This document shows positions 7,040 to 14,954 of a DNA stretch of 15,631 nucleotides, one piece after another. The first letter of the stretch is position 1, and every line of letters starts with the position of its first letter. The position numbers and the translations under genes were made by a program. The DNA is taken from the NCBI GenBank assembly GCA_900314365.1, contig OMVH01000281.1:1-15631 (forward strand), read 5' to 3'. The notes beneath the pieces are model-generated. The model made no database searches, was not told the DNA's origin, and saw nothing but the letters and a program-made list of their open reading frames with translations. This DNA is from an uncultured Prevotella sp. GTDB lineage: Bacteria > Bacteroidota > Bacteroidia > Bacteroidales > Bacteroidaceae.

Positions 7040-7522
7040 CTATATGGCCACGTCGGAGCCCACTTTTCGCACTGCAATGCCAATATCGCTGATGCCCGGA
7101 AGAATCTCCCGTTTCATGTCGTGGCGAATCTCGAAGTGAATGGAATCATTGGGTACGAGATGGAACTGGCGTATACGGAACTCGTATTGGTAAGTGCTCA
7201 AGCCTCGACCGGTGCGAATGCCATCCTTGTCGGTCAACACGCAGGTCAGCGTGTCTATACCGTGCTCGTGCGAAGGCAGTACTTCATGCTCCACGAGCAA
7301 CGTGAGCGACGTGAAGGGATAGGAGCCGTTGATGCGCAGTCCCAGTTCGGCATTGTAGCTTCCAGCCTGCTTCATCCTTCCGACAGAGAATGAAAGCGTG
7401 TCGTTCTTCTCCCATCCTGTGAGTGGAGTATGACGATATCTGTCATACACCTTTCCGTCGTTGCATCCCACAAGCAGGCATAAGGCAACGGCAGCCATCA
7501 ACAATCTCTTCTTCCTCATCAT
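7040..7522 (-). CDS. gldH: GldH-family lipoprotein
   Basis: This 160-residue protein has a lipoprotein signal: basic MMRKKR, a hydrophobic stretch, and lipobox LVGC with the acylated Cys at 20. The mature part (KVYDRYRHTPLTGWEKNDTLSFSV...) matches the GldH family, named from Flavobacterium gliding but also found in non-gliding Bacteroidales, where its role is unknown. No other gliding or type IX secretion gene is in this window, so a gliding role should not be assumed. Its ATG overlaps the stop of the PSP1 gene (ATGA, 7519-7522), showing translational coupling. It is the last gene of the metF-holB-PSP1-gldH operon. A second Met directly follows the first, so the start is uncertain by one residue. 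Confidence 0.85.
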   Translation of the reverse strand: MMRKKRLLMAAVALCLLVGCNDGKVYDRYRHTPLTGWEKNDTLSFSVGRMKQAGSYNAELGLRINGSYPFTSLTLLVEHEVLPSHEHGIDTLTCVLTDKDGIRTGRGLSTYQYEFRIRQFHLVPNDSIHFEIRHDMKREILPGISDIGIAVRKVGSDVAI

Positions 7523-8883
7523 TCCTGTTGCTTGTCCTGCCTGGGTGCGCCAGGCTGTGCTTCCTTGGGCTGGGCAGTCTGGCGAGGCTTAGCGTTCTGT
7601 TCCTGCTGACGCGCAGCAGTCGACTGAACCTTCCCGTCCTGCACCTGCTGGCGTGGAGACTGCGAGCGCACAGGCTGTGCACCCGACTGACGTTCTCCCT
7701 GTTGAGGACGGCTGTCACGCTGAGCTCCACGCCCCTTCGGAGCACGTGACGGCTGGGACTTTGCGCCACGGGCCTCATGAGGACGCTGAGGTTTCTTCTT
7801 CTTTTTCTTGGACTTATCAAAACGACTGATATCAGCTTCAGCAAGCAAGTCGACTGACTTCGGCGGCTCGGGCCTGTCGGACTCCGGAAGCAGCGACGAC
7901 GGTTTCTTGCCATGCCGGTTCATCTCGATAATCTCCTTGGCCCTGTCGGCTGAAATTGTCACCACATTAGCTGCAAGATTCTTGTCTGTAGAATAGCTGA
8001 CAAGTCCGGCGAGGGTGTCAACCTTAAACAGGTAGTAGTCGCCATCCATGGTCTGCAACGCAACCTCCTTACTGGGAATCTTGCGACTGGCCTCCACATA
8101 GTCATCAACCTCATAATTGAGACAGCATTTAAGCTTGGCACACATTCCGGCCAGCTTTTGCGGATTGAGCGAGATGTCCTGAATGCGGGCCACATTGGTG
8201 CTCACACTGACGAAGTTCTTCATCCACGTAGCACAGCAAAGCTCACGGCCGCAAGGTCCTGTCCCGCCGATGCGGCCGGCTTCCTGCCTCGCTCCTATCT
8301 GCCTCATCTCGATACGTACATGGAAGGTCTCAGCGAGCACTTTAATGAGCTGACGGAAGTCCACGCGCTCGTCGGCGATATAATAGAAAATGGCCTTATT
8401 GCCATCGCCCTGATACTCGACATCACCAATCTTCATCTTCAGTCCGAGGTCCTTGGCTATCTTGCGGCTTTGAATCATCGTGTCGTATTCGCGGCTTTTG
8501 GCCTCATTGTACTTGTCCATGTCCACCGGCTTTGCAATACGATAAATGCGCTTAATGTCGTCGGGCGATTTGAGATTAGCCTTGCGGATTTGCAGATTCA
8601 CGAGACGGCCGGTAAGTGTCACCACACCAATATCATGTCCGGGACTGGCCTCCACGGCCACGATGTCGCCTTTCTTAAGGTCGAGCTGATTCACGTTGTG
8701 GTAGTATCCCTTTCGGGTATTCTTGAACTGTACCTCCACCAAATCCGTCGACTCGGCATTTCCGGGGACATCAGCGAGCCAGTCATAAGTATTGAGCTGC
8801 TTGTCCTGCCTACTGCAAGAACGGCAGCAGAGACCGCGATCACACCCACGGTCTATTTGGAATTTCATATTCTTGTAGTCCAT
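7519..8883 (-). CDS. PSP1-domain protein, RicT/YaaT-like
   Basis: This 454-residue cytoplasmic protein carries a PSP1 core with the diagnostic cysteine motifs of Bacillus RicT (YaaT): GPCGRELCC (209-217) and MCAKLKCC (247-254). RicT works in a complex that carries Fe-S clusters and affects RNA maturation; the role in Bacteroidetes is not established. Two parts lie outside the core. An N-terminal cysteine cluster (C14, C19, C20, C23) could be a further metal or cluster site. A C-terminal tail (about 355-454) opens with a run of lysines and continues as Q, R, P, S, A-rich low-complexity sequence, probably disordered and able to bind nucleic acid. The gene lies 12 nt after holB and overlaps gldH by 3 nt. 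Confidence 0.88.
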   Translation of the reverse strand: MDYKNMKFQIDRGCDRGLCCRSCSRQDKQLNTYDWLADVPGNAESTDLVEVQFKNTRKGYYHNVNQLDLKKGDIVAVEASPGHDIGVVTLTGRLVNLQIRKANLKSPDDIKRIYRIAKPVDMDKYNEAKSREYDTMIQSRKIAKDLGLKMKIGDVEYQGDGNKAIFYYIADERVDFRQLIKVLAETFHVRIEMRQIGARQEAGRIGGTGPCGRELCCATWMKNFVSVSTNVARIQDISLNPQKLAGMCAKLKCCLNYEVDDYVEASRKIPSKEVALQTMDGDYYLFKVDTLAGLVSYSTDKNLAANVVTISADRAKEIIEMNRHGKKPSSLLPESDRPEPPKSVDLLAEADISRFDKSKKKKKKPQRPHEARGAKSQPSRAPKGRGAQRDSRPQQGERQSGAQPVRSQSPRQQVQDGKVQSTAARQQEQNAKPRQTAQPKEAQPGAPRQDKQQE

Positions 8884-8895
8884 ATATAGTCTATA

Positions 8896-10044
8896 TTACT
8901 TTTTTATTAACAGCACTATCATTTGGAGTGCAAGGTCGAAGAACACCATCTTTGCGTTGGCGTTCTGACCGATGTCGCGCCCGGCCTTTTCGAAGAGCTC
9001 GGCTATTGGAATGACATTGGCCTCATTGATGAAGCGCGAGAAATTACGCGAGAAAGCTTCTTCTTCCAGCGTCATATAGTTAAGTTCGGGCTGACGGAAG
9101 TTGTACATAAAGTTCTCACGCACCATATGTCCGAAATAGGTCAGCATACGCCGCTGGCGCTCGCGCCCATAGTCGGCCACAGCCAGGCTCCAGTCTTTAA
9201 GAGCCCTCACATCACGTTTATAAGACAATCTCATGAGCTTGATGAAAACATCAAGGAAGAGTTTGTTCTCGTTGTCCTCATTGAGGGCCTCTAACGCCTT
9301 GACCCAACTGCCACCGGAAAGTCTGGCGATGCGCCTGGCATCCTCGGCCCCTATATGACGGCGCACCTGCAGAGCCTGCTCCACGGCAGCTGTCTCAATG
9401 GCACGTATCCCCATCACCTGGACGCGTGAACGAATAGTGGGCAACAGTTTCTCGGGCTCTTCGCAGACAAGAAGGAACACAGTAGCCTCTGGCGGTTCCT
9501 CAATGAGCTTGAGCAGCGCATTCGCACAACTGGCATTCATGCGCTCTGCCAACCACACGACAGCCACCTTGTAGCCTCCCTGATTGGACTTGAAACCAAG
9601 CTTGCGAATCAGTGCCGTGCTCTCTCCCACTCCGATGATAGCCTGCTGATTGGTCGCTCCCATAGCAGTGAGCCACTGGTCCATTGTGAAATAAGGCCCT
9701 TGCGACAACATCTGGCGCCACTCACGTGCATAGTCATCGCTCGAAGCCTGGAAGTCGGATGCCGTCCCGGAGGGCTTCACCACAGGATAGGCAAAGACGA
9801 GGTCGGGATGCTGCCAGGTGGCCAGCATGGCCTCAGCATTGCGGATGGCAGCTGCGTCGTCGAGCAGCGAATAGCCTTCATCAGACTCTCCGAGCAGATA
9901 GGACGCGAAGGCCAACGCAAGGGCCATCTTGCCTGTTCCAGCCGGTCCGCTGAACATAAGCGCATGGGGCAACCGCTCCTCAGCCACCAACAGCTTGAGC
10001 TGTCGCTTAGCTTCTTCCTGACCTATTACTTCACTGAACTTCAT
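8896..10044 (-). CDS. holB: DNA polymerase III delta-prime subunit (clamp-loader AAA+ protein)
   Basis: This 382-residue AAA+ protein starts MKFSEVIGQEEAKRQL, as clamp-loader subunits do, with a Walker A-like loop GPAGTGKM at 33-40, the conserved ANALLKLIEEPP region (about 175-186), and an SRV in place of the usual SRC motif (T-I-R-S-R-V), which keeps the arginine finger Arg. The last Walker A position is Met instead of Ser/Thr, fitting a delta-prime subunit that does not hydrolyse ATP itself. The four-cysteine zinc module of gamma/tau subunits is absent. The subunit helps load the beta clamp at the replication fork. It lies 12 nt downstream of metF and 12 nt upstream of the PSP1 gene, so it is co-transcribed. 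Confidence 0.9.
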   Translation of the reverse strand: MKFSEVIGQEEAKRQLKLLVAEERLPHALMFSGPAGTGKMALALAFASYLLGESDEGYSLLDDAAAIRNAEAMLATWQHPDLVFAYPVVKPSGTASDFQASSDDYAREWRQMLSQGPYFTMDQWLTAMGATNQQAIIGVGESTALIRKLGFKSNQGGYKVAVVWLAERMNASCANALLKLIEEPPEATVFLLVCEEPEKLLPTIRSRVQVMGIRAIETAAVEQALQVRRHIGAEDARRIARLSGGSWVKALEALNEDNENKLFLDVFIKLMRLSYKRDVRALKDWSLAVADYGRERQRRMLTYFGHMVRENFMYNFRQPELNYMTLEEEAFSRNFSRFINEANVIPIAELFEKAGRDIGQNANAKMVFFDLALQMIVLLIKK

Positions 10045-10056
10045 AATGGAGATGAT

Positions 10057-11016
10057 TTACAACAGTCGCTTGCACACTTCGTGCATGACATCAGCAGCCG
10101 ACATCGTGTAGAAATGAATGTCTCTCACGCCTTCCTTGAATAGTTCGCGGCACTGTTCCGTGGTCCACTCAATGCCCAACTGACGCGCATCGTCATCGGT
10201 TTTGCATTTAAGCGCCTCCGAAGCAAGCTCCACAGGGAAATCGCAGTGAAAGGTCTTTGGGACCATGGTGAGTTGGGAAATCTTCGTGAAAGGCTTGATG
10301 CCGGGAATGATGGGAATGGTGATGCCCATAGCACGAGCCTTCTCCACGAAAGCGAAGTACTTCTTATTGTCATAGAACAACTGCGTGACGGCATATTCGG
10401 CTCCAAGGTCCTGCTTCAATTTCAGATAGCGCATGTCGAGGTCGAGGTTCGGAGCTTCTTCGTGCTTCTCGGGATAGGCAGCAACGCCAAAGTGGAATTT
10501 TGGCCCGGGGTGCCGGATGGCTGTTCCGTCGAGGAAAAAGCCCTCGTTGAAGCGGTTCACTTGCTTGATGAGCTCCGACGTGTGGGAGTGTCCGCCAGGG
10601 ACAGGGATGAAACTACGGTCGTCGCGGGCCTTGTCGCCACGCAGCAGCAGCACATTGTCGATACCGAGAAATTGTAAGTCTATGAGCTCATACTCAATGT
10701 CCTCAGCTGTGACACCACTGCAAATGATATGAGGAATCACAGGTACATGATAGCGTGAACTGATAGCCGACGCTATGGCCACAGTACCGGGACGACGACG
10801 CACGCGAAGCCTCTCGTACTGGCCTCCGCCAAGCTCCCGGAAGATGTATTCGCTGTGATGGGTGGTGATGTTTATATAGAGTGGATCGAAACCAATAAGC
10901 TTGTCAAGAGTGGCAAACAGAGCCTCCGTTCCGTTTCCTTTCAGAGGCGGCAACACCTCAAAGGAGACGTGGTGCTCGCCCTTGTCCTTTCTGAGCAGGT
11001 CTATCACACGTGTCAT
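10057..11016 (-). CDS. metF: Methylenetetrahydrofolate reductase
   Basis: This cytoplasmic flavoprotein reduces 5,10-methylene-THF to 5-methyl-THF for methionine synthesis. From the chosen start it has 319 residues and family motifs VSFEVLPP (17-24, with E20 equivalent to E. coli Glu28), the LLLRGD flavin-site segment, TQLFYDN, PGIKPF and HFYTMS near the C-terminus. The open frame extends upstream to an ATG at 11064, but the start at 11014-11016 (MTRVIDLL) is preferred: it matches the family N-terminus, and the longer version would start upstream of the promoter -7 box at 11044-11051. It is the first gene of the metF-holB-PSP1-gldH operon, which mixes folate metabolism, replication and envelope functions. 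Confidence 0.95.
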   Translation of the reverse strand: MTRVIDLLRKDKGEHHVSFEVLPPLKGNGTEALFATLDKLIGFDPLYINITTHHSEYIFRELGGGQYERLRVRRRPGTVAIASAISSRYHVPVIPHIICSGVTAEDIEYELIDLQFLGIDNVLLLRGDKARDDRSFIPVPGGHSHTSELIKQVNRFNEGFFLDGTAIRHPGPKFHFGVAAYPEKHEEAPNLDLDMRYLKLKQDLGAEYAVTQLFYDNKKYFAFVEKARAMGITIPIIPGIKPFTKISQLTMVPKTFHCDFPVELASEALKCKTDDDARQLGIEWTTEQCRELFKEGVRDIHFYTMSAADVMHEVCKRLL

Positions 11017-11043
11017 GAGCTTTACGATATTTACTTTTAAATG

Positions 11044-11051
11044 CAAAAGTA
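11044..11051 (-). promoter_or_regulatory. Promoter -7 element for the metF operon
   Basis: On the minus strand this reads TACTTTTG, an exact match to TAnnTTTG, followed by CA. It lies 27 bases before the preferred metF ATG (11016), leaving a short leader. A convincing -33 element is not visible. Confidence 0.6.
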
Positions 11052-11334
11052 CTAAAAATCCCACAATCTACCGGTCACGCGGCTATATTTATTTTCGGCT
11101 TCCGCACGCCCTCTTTTCATACTGGTCAAGCACAGCAGTCCAAAGAATGAGATGATGTAACCCGTACATGAAACTAATTCTTTCATTATTACAAAGGCTC
11201 GCCAACACATATCAGGGCCTAAAGACCTTAGAGTAGAAGCTGAAGAAATGAATTCCCGAAGTCACACCATAAGAAAAGCAATGCCTGGCAAGCTGATTTT
11301 CTGTAAAACAAGAAGCCGTCTCAGAAAAATTCCC
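11052..11334. other. Intergenic region between divergent metF and GH125 genes
   Basis: Apart from the two outward-facing -7 boxes at its ends I see no gene, RNA or strong repeat here. Short frames exist but none has a family-like translation. The stretch is AT-rich near the promoters and mixed elsewhere. It is long enough to hold regulator sites for the mannosidase gene, but no recognisable operator is visible. Confidence 0.4.
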
Positions 11335-11342
11335 TAATTTTG
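11335..11342 (+). promoter_or_regulatory. Promoter -7 element for the GH125 gene
   Basis: TAATTTTG matches the Bacteroidetes -7 consensus TAnnTTTG exactly and is followed by CA. It lies 41 bases before the ATG at 11384, predicting a leader of about 35 nt. No good -33 TTG is seen at the expected spacing, which may mean activator-dependent expression; that is inference. Confidence 0.6.
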
Positions 11343-11383
11343 CAACGCAAATTAATAAGCACTAACCCTCTTTACAGCAAATT

Positions 11384-12844
11384 ATGAAATACAGCACAAA
11401 ACTAATTGCAGCAACAGCTCTCAGCCTTTCGCTGTCAGCTACCGCCACCGCATCAGCCGGAACTGTTGCCGGTACGGAGATTACAGCTCCGTCGGACAAC
11501 ACCAACCTCACCACCAACCGTCCTCCCGTAGAAAAGCGACTCTTCGTCTCCGATGCCATTGAGAAGAAAATCAAGGAGGTGAAGAAACTGCTCCGTGGAA
11601 ATCCCTATCTGGCCTGGATGTTTGAGAACTGCTTCCCCAACACCCTCGACACCACCGTCCACTGGGATGGTGCCGACGACACCTTTGTCTACACAGGCGA
11701 CATCCACGCCATGTGGCTTCGCGACTCCGGTGCACAGGTGTGGCCCTACATACCGTTCGCCAACAAGGACCCGAAACTGAAGAAGATGCTCCGTGGCGTT
11801 GTTCTCCGCCAGTGGAAATGCATCAACATCGACCCCTATGCCAACGCTTTCAATAAGGAGCCCCTGCCCAATGGTGACTGGATGACTGACCTCACCGACA
11901 TGAAGCCAGAGCTGCATGAGCGCAAGTACGAAATCGACTCTCTCTGCTATCCCATCCGTCTGGCCTACCGCTACTGGCAGGAGACCGGCGACGCCTCCAT
12001 CTTCAGCGACGCCTGGCTGCAGGCCATACGCAACATTCTGCGTACCTTCCACGAGCAGCAGCGCAAGCAAGGCCCCGGTCCTTACAAGTTCATGCGCAAG
12101 ACGGAGCGTCAGCTCGACACGATGTCGAACAACGGATTAGGCAACCCCGTGAAGCCCGTGGGCCTCATCGCCTCCGCCTTCCGTCCCTCCGACGACGCCA
12201 CAACATTCCTCTACCTGGTGCCCTCGAACTTCATGGCTGTCTCCTCACTGCGTAAGGCTGCAGAAATTCTCACCAAGGTGAACCATGAGGAGGCATTGGC
12301 CAAAGAATGCACAGATTTAGCCAACGAAGTGAGCAACGCTCTGCAGAAATACGCCATCTACAATCATCCGAAATATGGCAAGATTTATGCTTTCGAGGTA
12401 GATGGATTCGGCAATCAGCTCCTTATGGACGATGCCAACGTGCCCAGTCTGCTCGGTATGGGCTACTTAGGCGACGTGTCACTCGACGACCCCATCTATC
12501 AGAATACTCGACGCTTCGTATGGAGCACCGACAATCCTTACTTCTTCCGCGGTAAGGCAGGCGAAGGCATTGGCGGTCCTCACATTGGCTACAACTATCC
12601 CTGGCCGATGTCGATTATGATGAAAGCCTTCACGAGCCGCGACGACAATGAAATCAAATGGTGCCTTGAAATGTTGCAGCGCACCGATGCCGGCACTGGC
12701 TTCATGCACGAGAGCTTCAACTGCGACGACGCATCGAAGTTTACGCGCGCTTGGTTTGCATGGCAGAACACACTTTTTGGTGAGCTCATCCTCAAGCTTG
12801 TGGATGAGGGCAAGACCGGCCTTTTGCTGAGCGCCAAGCGATAA
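11384..12844 (+). CDS. Secreted GH125 glycoside hydrolase (exo-alpha-1,6-mannosidase family)
   Basis: This 486-residue protein begins with a Sec signal peptide (MKYSTKLIAATALSLSLSAT, probable cleavage near residue 25 after ATASA) and so works in the periplasm or at the envelope. The mature part matches GH125 across its length: GDIHAMWLRDSGAQVWPY (105-122), YEIDSLCYP (182-190), SAFRPSDDATTF (264-275) with the acid Asp at 270/271, YAFEVDGFGNQLLMDDANVPSLLGM (335-359), and MHESFN (441-446) with the likely base Glu443. GH125 enzymes of gut Bacteroidetes are inverting exo-alpha-1,6-mannosidases acting on N-glycan or mannan cores. No SusC/SusD pair, GH92 or other mannan gene is in the window, so it seems to stand outside a polysaccharide utilisation locus. 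It is a single-gene unit with its own promoter and terminator hairpin. Confidence 0.92.
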   Translation: MKYSTKLIAATALSLSLSATATASAGTVAGTEITAPSDNTNLTTNRPPVEKRLFVSDAIEKKIKEVKKLLRGNPYLAWMFENCFPNTLDTTVHWDGADDTFVYTGDIHAMWLRDSGAQVWPYIPFANKDPKLKKMLRGVVLRQWKCINIDPYANAFNKEPLPNGDWMTDLTDMKPELHERKYEIDSLCYPIRLAYRYWQETGDASIFSDAWLQAIRNILRTFHEQQRKQGPGPYKFMRKTERQLDTMSNNGLGNPVKPVGLIASAFRPSDDATTFLYLVPSNFMAVSSLRKAAEILTKVNHEEALAKECTDLANEVSNALQKYAIYNHPKYGKIYAFEVDGFGNQLLMDDANVPSLLGMGYLGDVSLDDPIYQNTRRFVWSTDNPYFFRGKAGEGIGGPHIGYNYPWPMSIMMKAFTSRDDNEIKWCLEMLQRTDAGTGFMHESFNCDDASKFTRAWFAWQNTLFGELILKLVDEGKTGLLLSAKR

Positions 12845-12871
12845 CAACGGCTAAGCACCGTCTTTCAATAC

Positions 12872-12915
12872 CGGCAGCAGGGCAGCACCTTTCACACGGA
12901 GCTGCCCTGCTGTCG
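12872..12915. terminator. Strong hairpin between convergent GH125 and DUF4421 genes
   Basis: CGGCAGCAGGGCAGC (12872-12886) pairs with GCTGCCCTGCTGTCG (12901-12915): 15 bp with one G-U pair, of which the inner 12 bp are perfect, closing a 14-nt loop. It sits 28 nt after the GH125 stop and 13 nt beyond the stop of the convergent gene. On the plus strand TTTGT follows. It is well placed as a bidirectional terminator, though the T tracts are short. Confidence 0.7.
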
Positions 12916-12927
12916 TTTGTGCCTGCC

Positions 12928-13953
12928 TCAAAGCCGTCGGCCCAAGGCTATCCTCACTCTCCATTTGTTGAACCCCATGAAGAGCTTGTCGGGCTTTCCA
13001 AAAATGGAGTTGTTCATCACGAGTGTGCCGCTGGCAAACCAGTTGTCAGTGAAGTCGTGCACTACTGCGGCGCGCTCAGTCAATATGAAATCAGGAAAGC
13101 TGAAGGGCGACCGCGTCTTGTCGCCATCCTCCACCTTCATGTTGTTGCGGTTGATAACCACAAGAGTGGGAAGGGCAGAGAGATGGAAGAGCCATCGGTG
13201 ACGGGTCACAAGGTTATAGCCGTAGCCGCCTCCCACAGAGAAGTTGCCAAGATAGACACGGGCATTGTCAAAATGGGCGATGTCCGTGTCGTGCAGCTTA
13301 GTCACGCAGCCCATGAAGGACACTCCTACAAGCCAGCTGCCGGCACTGTGCACCTGGAGATAGCTCTGCGTGAAAGCTGCCGGGAAGGAGAAGCGCCTGC
13401 CATTGAAAGCGTAATAGGCATTAATGTTGAGCATCTCCATCTTTATCATCTTCCGCTCCACATCGTGTTCGGTTCCGTCAAGTCGGAACGTTCCTGAATA
13501 ATTGTCGGCCTTTGAAAAAACGATGTCGAAACCGTAGCGGTTGGAGTAGCTGTTGAGATTGAACTCTATATCCGTATAATTCTTCTTACCGAGCAGTTTT
13601 CCCGGATTGAGAGCCAGTCCGGCACCTATTCCCATGTAGTTGGCAGCAATGGCAATAGTTCCTTTTACGTCCTTTTGGATGTGGCCATGATTTTCACTGT
13701 ATTTCTTGATGCTGCCCACCCTCAGGCTGGCCCCCGAGACATTAGCCCGCAGTTTGATGGTCCAGCGCGTAGGCGGCCGGCGGATGTAGAGGGTATCGTA
13801 GTGTCGGGAATCACGGTAGCGACCGGCAATGACGCTGTCGGCAACACGGCGCACACTGTCGGCTCTTTGCAGTCGGCGGCGCACCTCTTCGCTCTGAGCC
13901 ATCATCGAGAGCGGAAGAAGCAACACCAGAACGAGCAGCAGGTTTCGTAGCAT
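12928..13953 (-). CDS. DUF4421-family outer-membrane-type protein
   Basis: This 341-residue protein starts with a Sec signal peptide (MLRNLLLVLVLLLPLSMMAQ, cleavage near residue 19-20), then a charged stretch (EEVRRRLQRADSVRRVADS), then alternating polar/aromatic segments that look like beta strands (for example FDIVFSKADNYSGTFRL and VYLGNFSVGGGYGYNLV) and a C-terminal strand WRVRIALGRRL. This pattern fits the DUF4421 family of Bacteroidetes proteins, probably a small outer-membrane beta-barrel. Its function is unknown. It is 59 nt downstream of oxyR in the same orientation and may be read from the same transcript. No clear TAnnTTTG box was found in the gap. Nothing here proves a link to peroxide stress. 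Confidence 0.75.
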   Translation of the reverse strand: MLRNLLLVLVLLLPLSMMAQSEEVRRRLQRADSVRRVADSVIAGRYRDSRHYDTLYIRRPPTRWTIKLRANVSGASLRVGSIKKYSENHGHIQKDVKGTIAIAANYMGIGAGLALNPGKLLGKKNYTDIEFNLNSYSNRYGFDIVFSKADNYSGTFRLDGTEHDVERKMIKMEMLNINAYYAFNGRRFSFPAAFTQSYLQVHSAGSWLVGVSFMGCVTKLHDTDIAHFDNARVYLGNFSVGGGYGYNLVTRHRWLFHLSALPTLVVINRNNMKVEDGDKTRSPFSFPDFILTERAAVVHDFTDNWFASGTLVMNNSIFGKPDKLFMGFNKWRVRIALGRRL

Positions 13954-14012
13954 AGGTTGGAAAGTATTATCGAACGTTATCTTTAAGCTATGTCTGAGGC
14001 TGGAAGGCTCTG

Positions 14013-14942
14013 TCAGATGACGATACGGGCCGTGGCAAGGGGCTTGAGCATCGCCTTGGGCACAGCCTCACGGATGGAGTTGGCAAGAAAATCGAGCATG
14101 CTCTTCCTGACAAAATCAGGGGTGACAGCAAGCACAATCTCGCGTGTCGGAATGGGCAGCGCAAAAGGTCGGACCAGCTGCCGCTGCACCTCATCGAGCT
14201 GATGCACGGCAAGCTCGGGGATAAAGGTGACACCTTTGTCGTGCTCCACCATGCGCATGAAGGTCTCAATACTTCCCAGCCGGTAGGTCTTCTTGCTTGC
14301 CGTCGCGGCCGGAAGCTGACAGAACTTGACGAGCTGATCGCGGAAGCAATGACCCTCGTCCAACAACCAAAGGAACTCGCTCTTCAAGTCGGTCACCTTA
14401 ACAGAGCTTTTGGGGAAGAGCGGGTCGTCCTTCGACACGTAGGCATAGAACTGTTCGTAATAGAGTGTCGAGAGCTTCAGATCGTCAAGACCGTCCACAC
14501 GAGCCAGCACTCCGGCATCAATAATCTGCTCCTGGAGCGCCTTCTTCATGTCGGAGGTCTTCATCTCGATAATTCTGACATCCATGTCGGGATAGTCGCC
14601 CAACATTTGCGGGAAAAACCTGGGAATGAGATAAGGGGCAATGGTAGGCAGTACACCTAAGGTGAACGTTCCCGAAAGGGAACCTTTCTGCTCCTCAGCG
14701 GCGTCGCGGAGACGACGGGCCTGACGGAGCACTTCCCCGGCATGACTGATGACATCAAGACCGGCCTTGGTGGGCAGAATGGGCTGCCGACGACGGTCAA
14801 AAATCTTGATGCCAAGCTCTTCCTCAAGCTTCTGTACCATGGAGCTGAGCGTGGGCTGGGTTACCTTACAATAGTCTGCCGCCTTGGCAAAATGGCGAAA
14901 CTTGGCCAAAGCAAGCACGTATTCCAACTGCTGTAGTGTCAT
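14013..14942 (-). CDS. oxyR: OxyR, LysR-type hydrogen peroxide-responsive regulator
   Basis: This 309-residue LysR-family protein has an N-terminal winged helix-turn-helix (about 1-60; AKAADYCKVTQPTLSSMVQKLE at about 19-40) and a periplasmic-binding-protein-like sensor domain (about 90-300). The key evidence for OxyR rather than another LysR protein is EGHCFRDQLVKFC: the two cysteines fall at 199 and 208, the same numbers and spacing as the redox pair of E. coli OxyR, with the surrounding GHC-RDQ residues conserved. Oxidation to a disulphide switches on antioxidant genes. No catalase, dps or ahpCF gene is in the window, so its targets are elsewhere. It lies 12 nt downstream of a small lipoprotein gene in the same direction and has no promoter visible in that gap, so the two are probably co-transcribed. 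Confidence 0.95.
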   Translation of the reverse strand: MTLQQLEYVLALAKFRHFAKAADYCKVTQPTLSSMVQKLEEELGIKIFDRRRQPILPTKAGLDVISHAGEVLRQARRLRDAAEEQKGSLSGTFTLGVLPTIAPYLIPRFFPQMLGDYPDMDVRIIEMKTSDMKKALQEQIIDAGVLARVDGLDDLKLSTLYYEQFYAYVSKDDPLFPKSSVKVTDLKSEFLWLLDEGHCFRDQLVKFCQLPAATASKKTYRLGSIETFMRMVEHDKGVTFIPELAVHQLDEVQRQLVRPFALPIPTREIVLAVTPDFVRKSMLDFLANSIREAVPKAMLKPLATARIVI

Positions 14943-14954
14943 AACAAATGATTA

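Noticed and set aside
7423..7913. Open frames opposite or out of frame with the PSP1 tail (7423-7749 plus strand, 7443-7913 minus strand)
   Set aside because: They are by-products of the low-complexity Q/R/P-rich tail and have Ser/Arg/Leu-rich translations without family features.
11017..11064. Longer metF reading from the ATG at 11064
   Set aside because: It adds 16 residues absent from the family and would start upstream of the -7 box at 11044-11051, so the transcript could not include it.
12919..13497. Plus-strand open frame of 192 codons opposite the DUF4421 gene
   Set aside because: The minus-strand frame has a signal peptide, beta-strand pattern and family resemblance. The plus-strand frame has none of these and begins just past the terminator hairpin.
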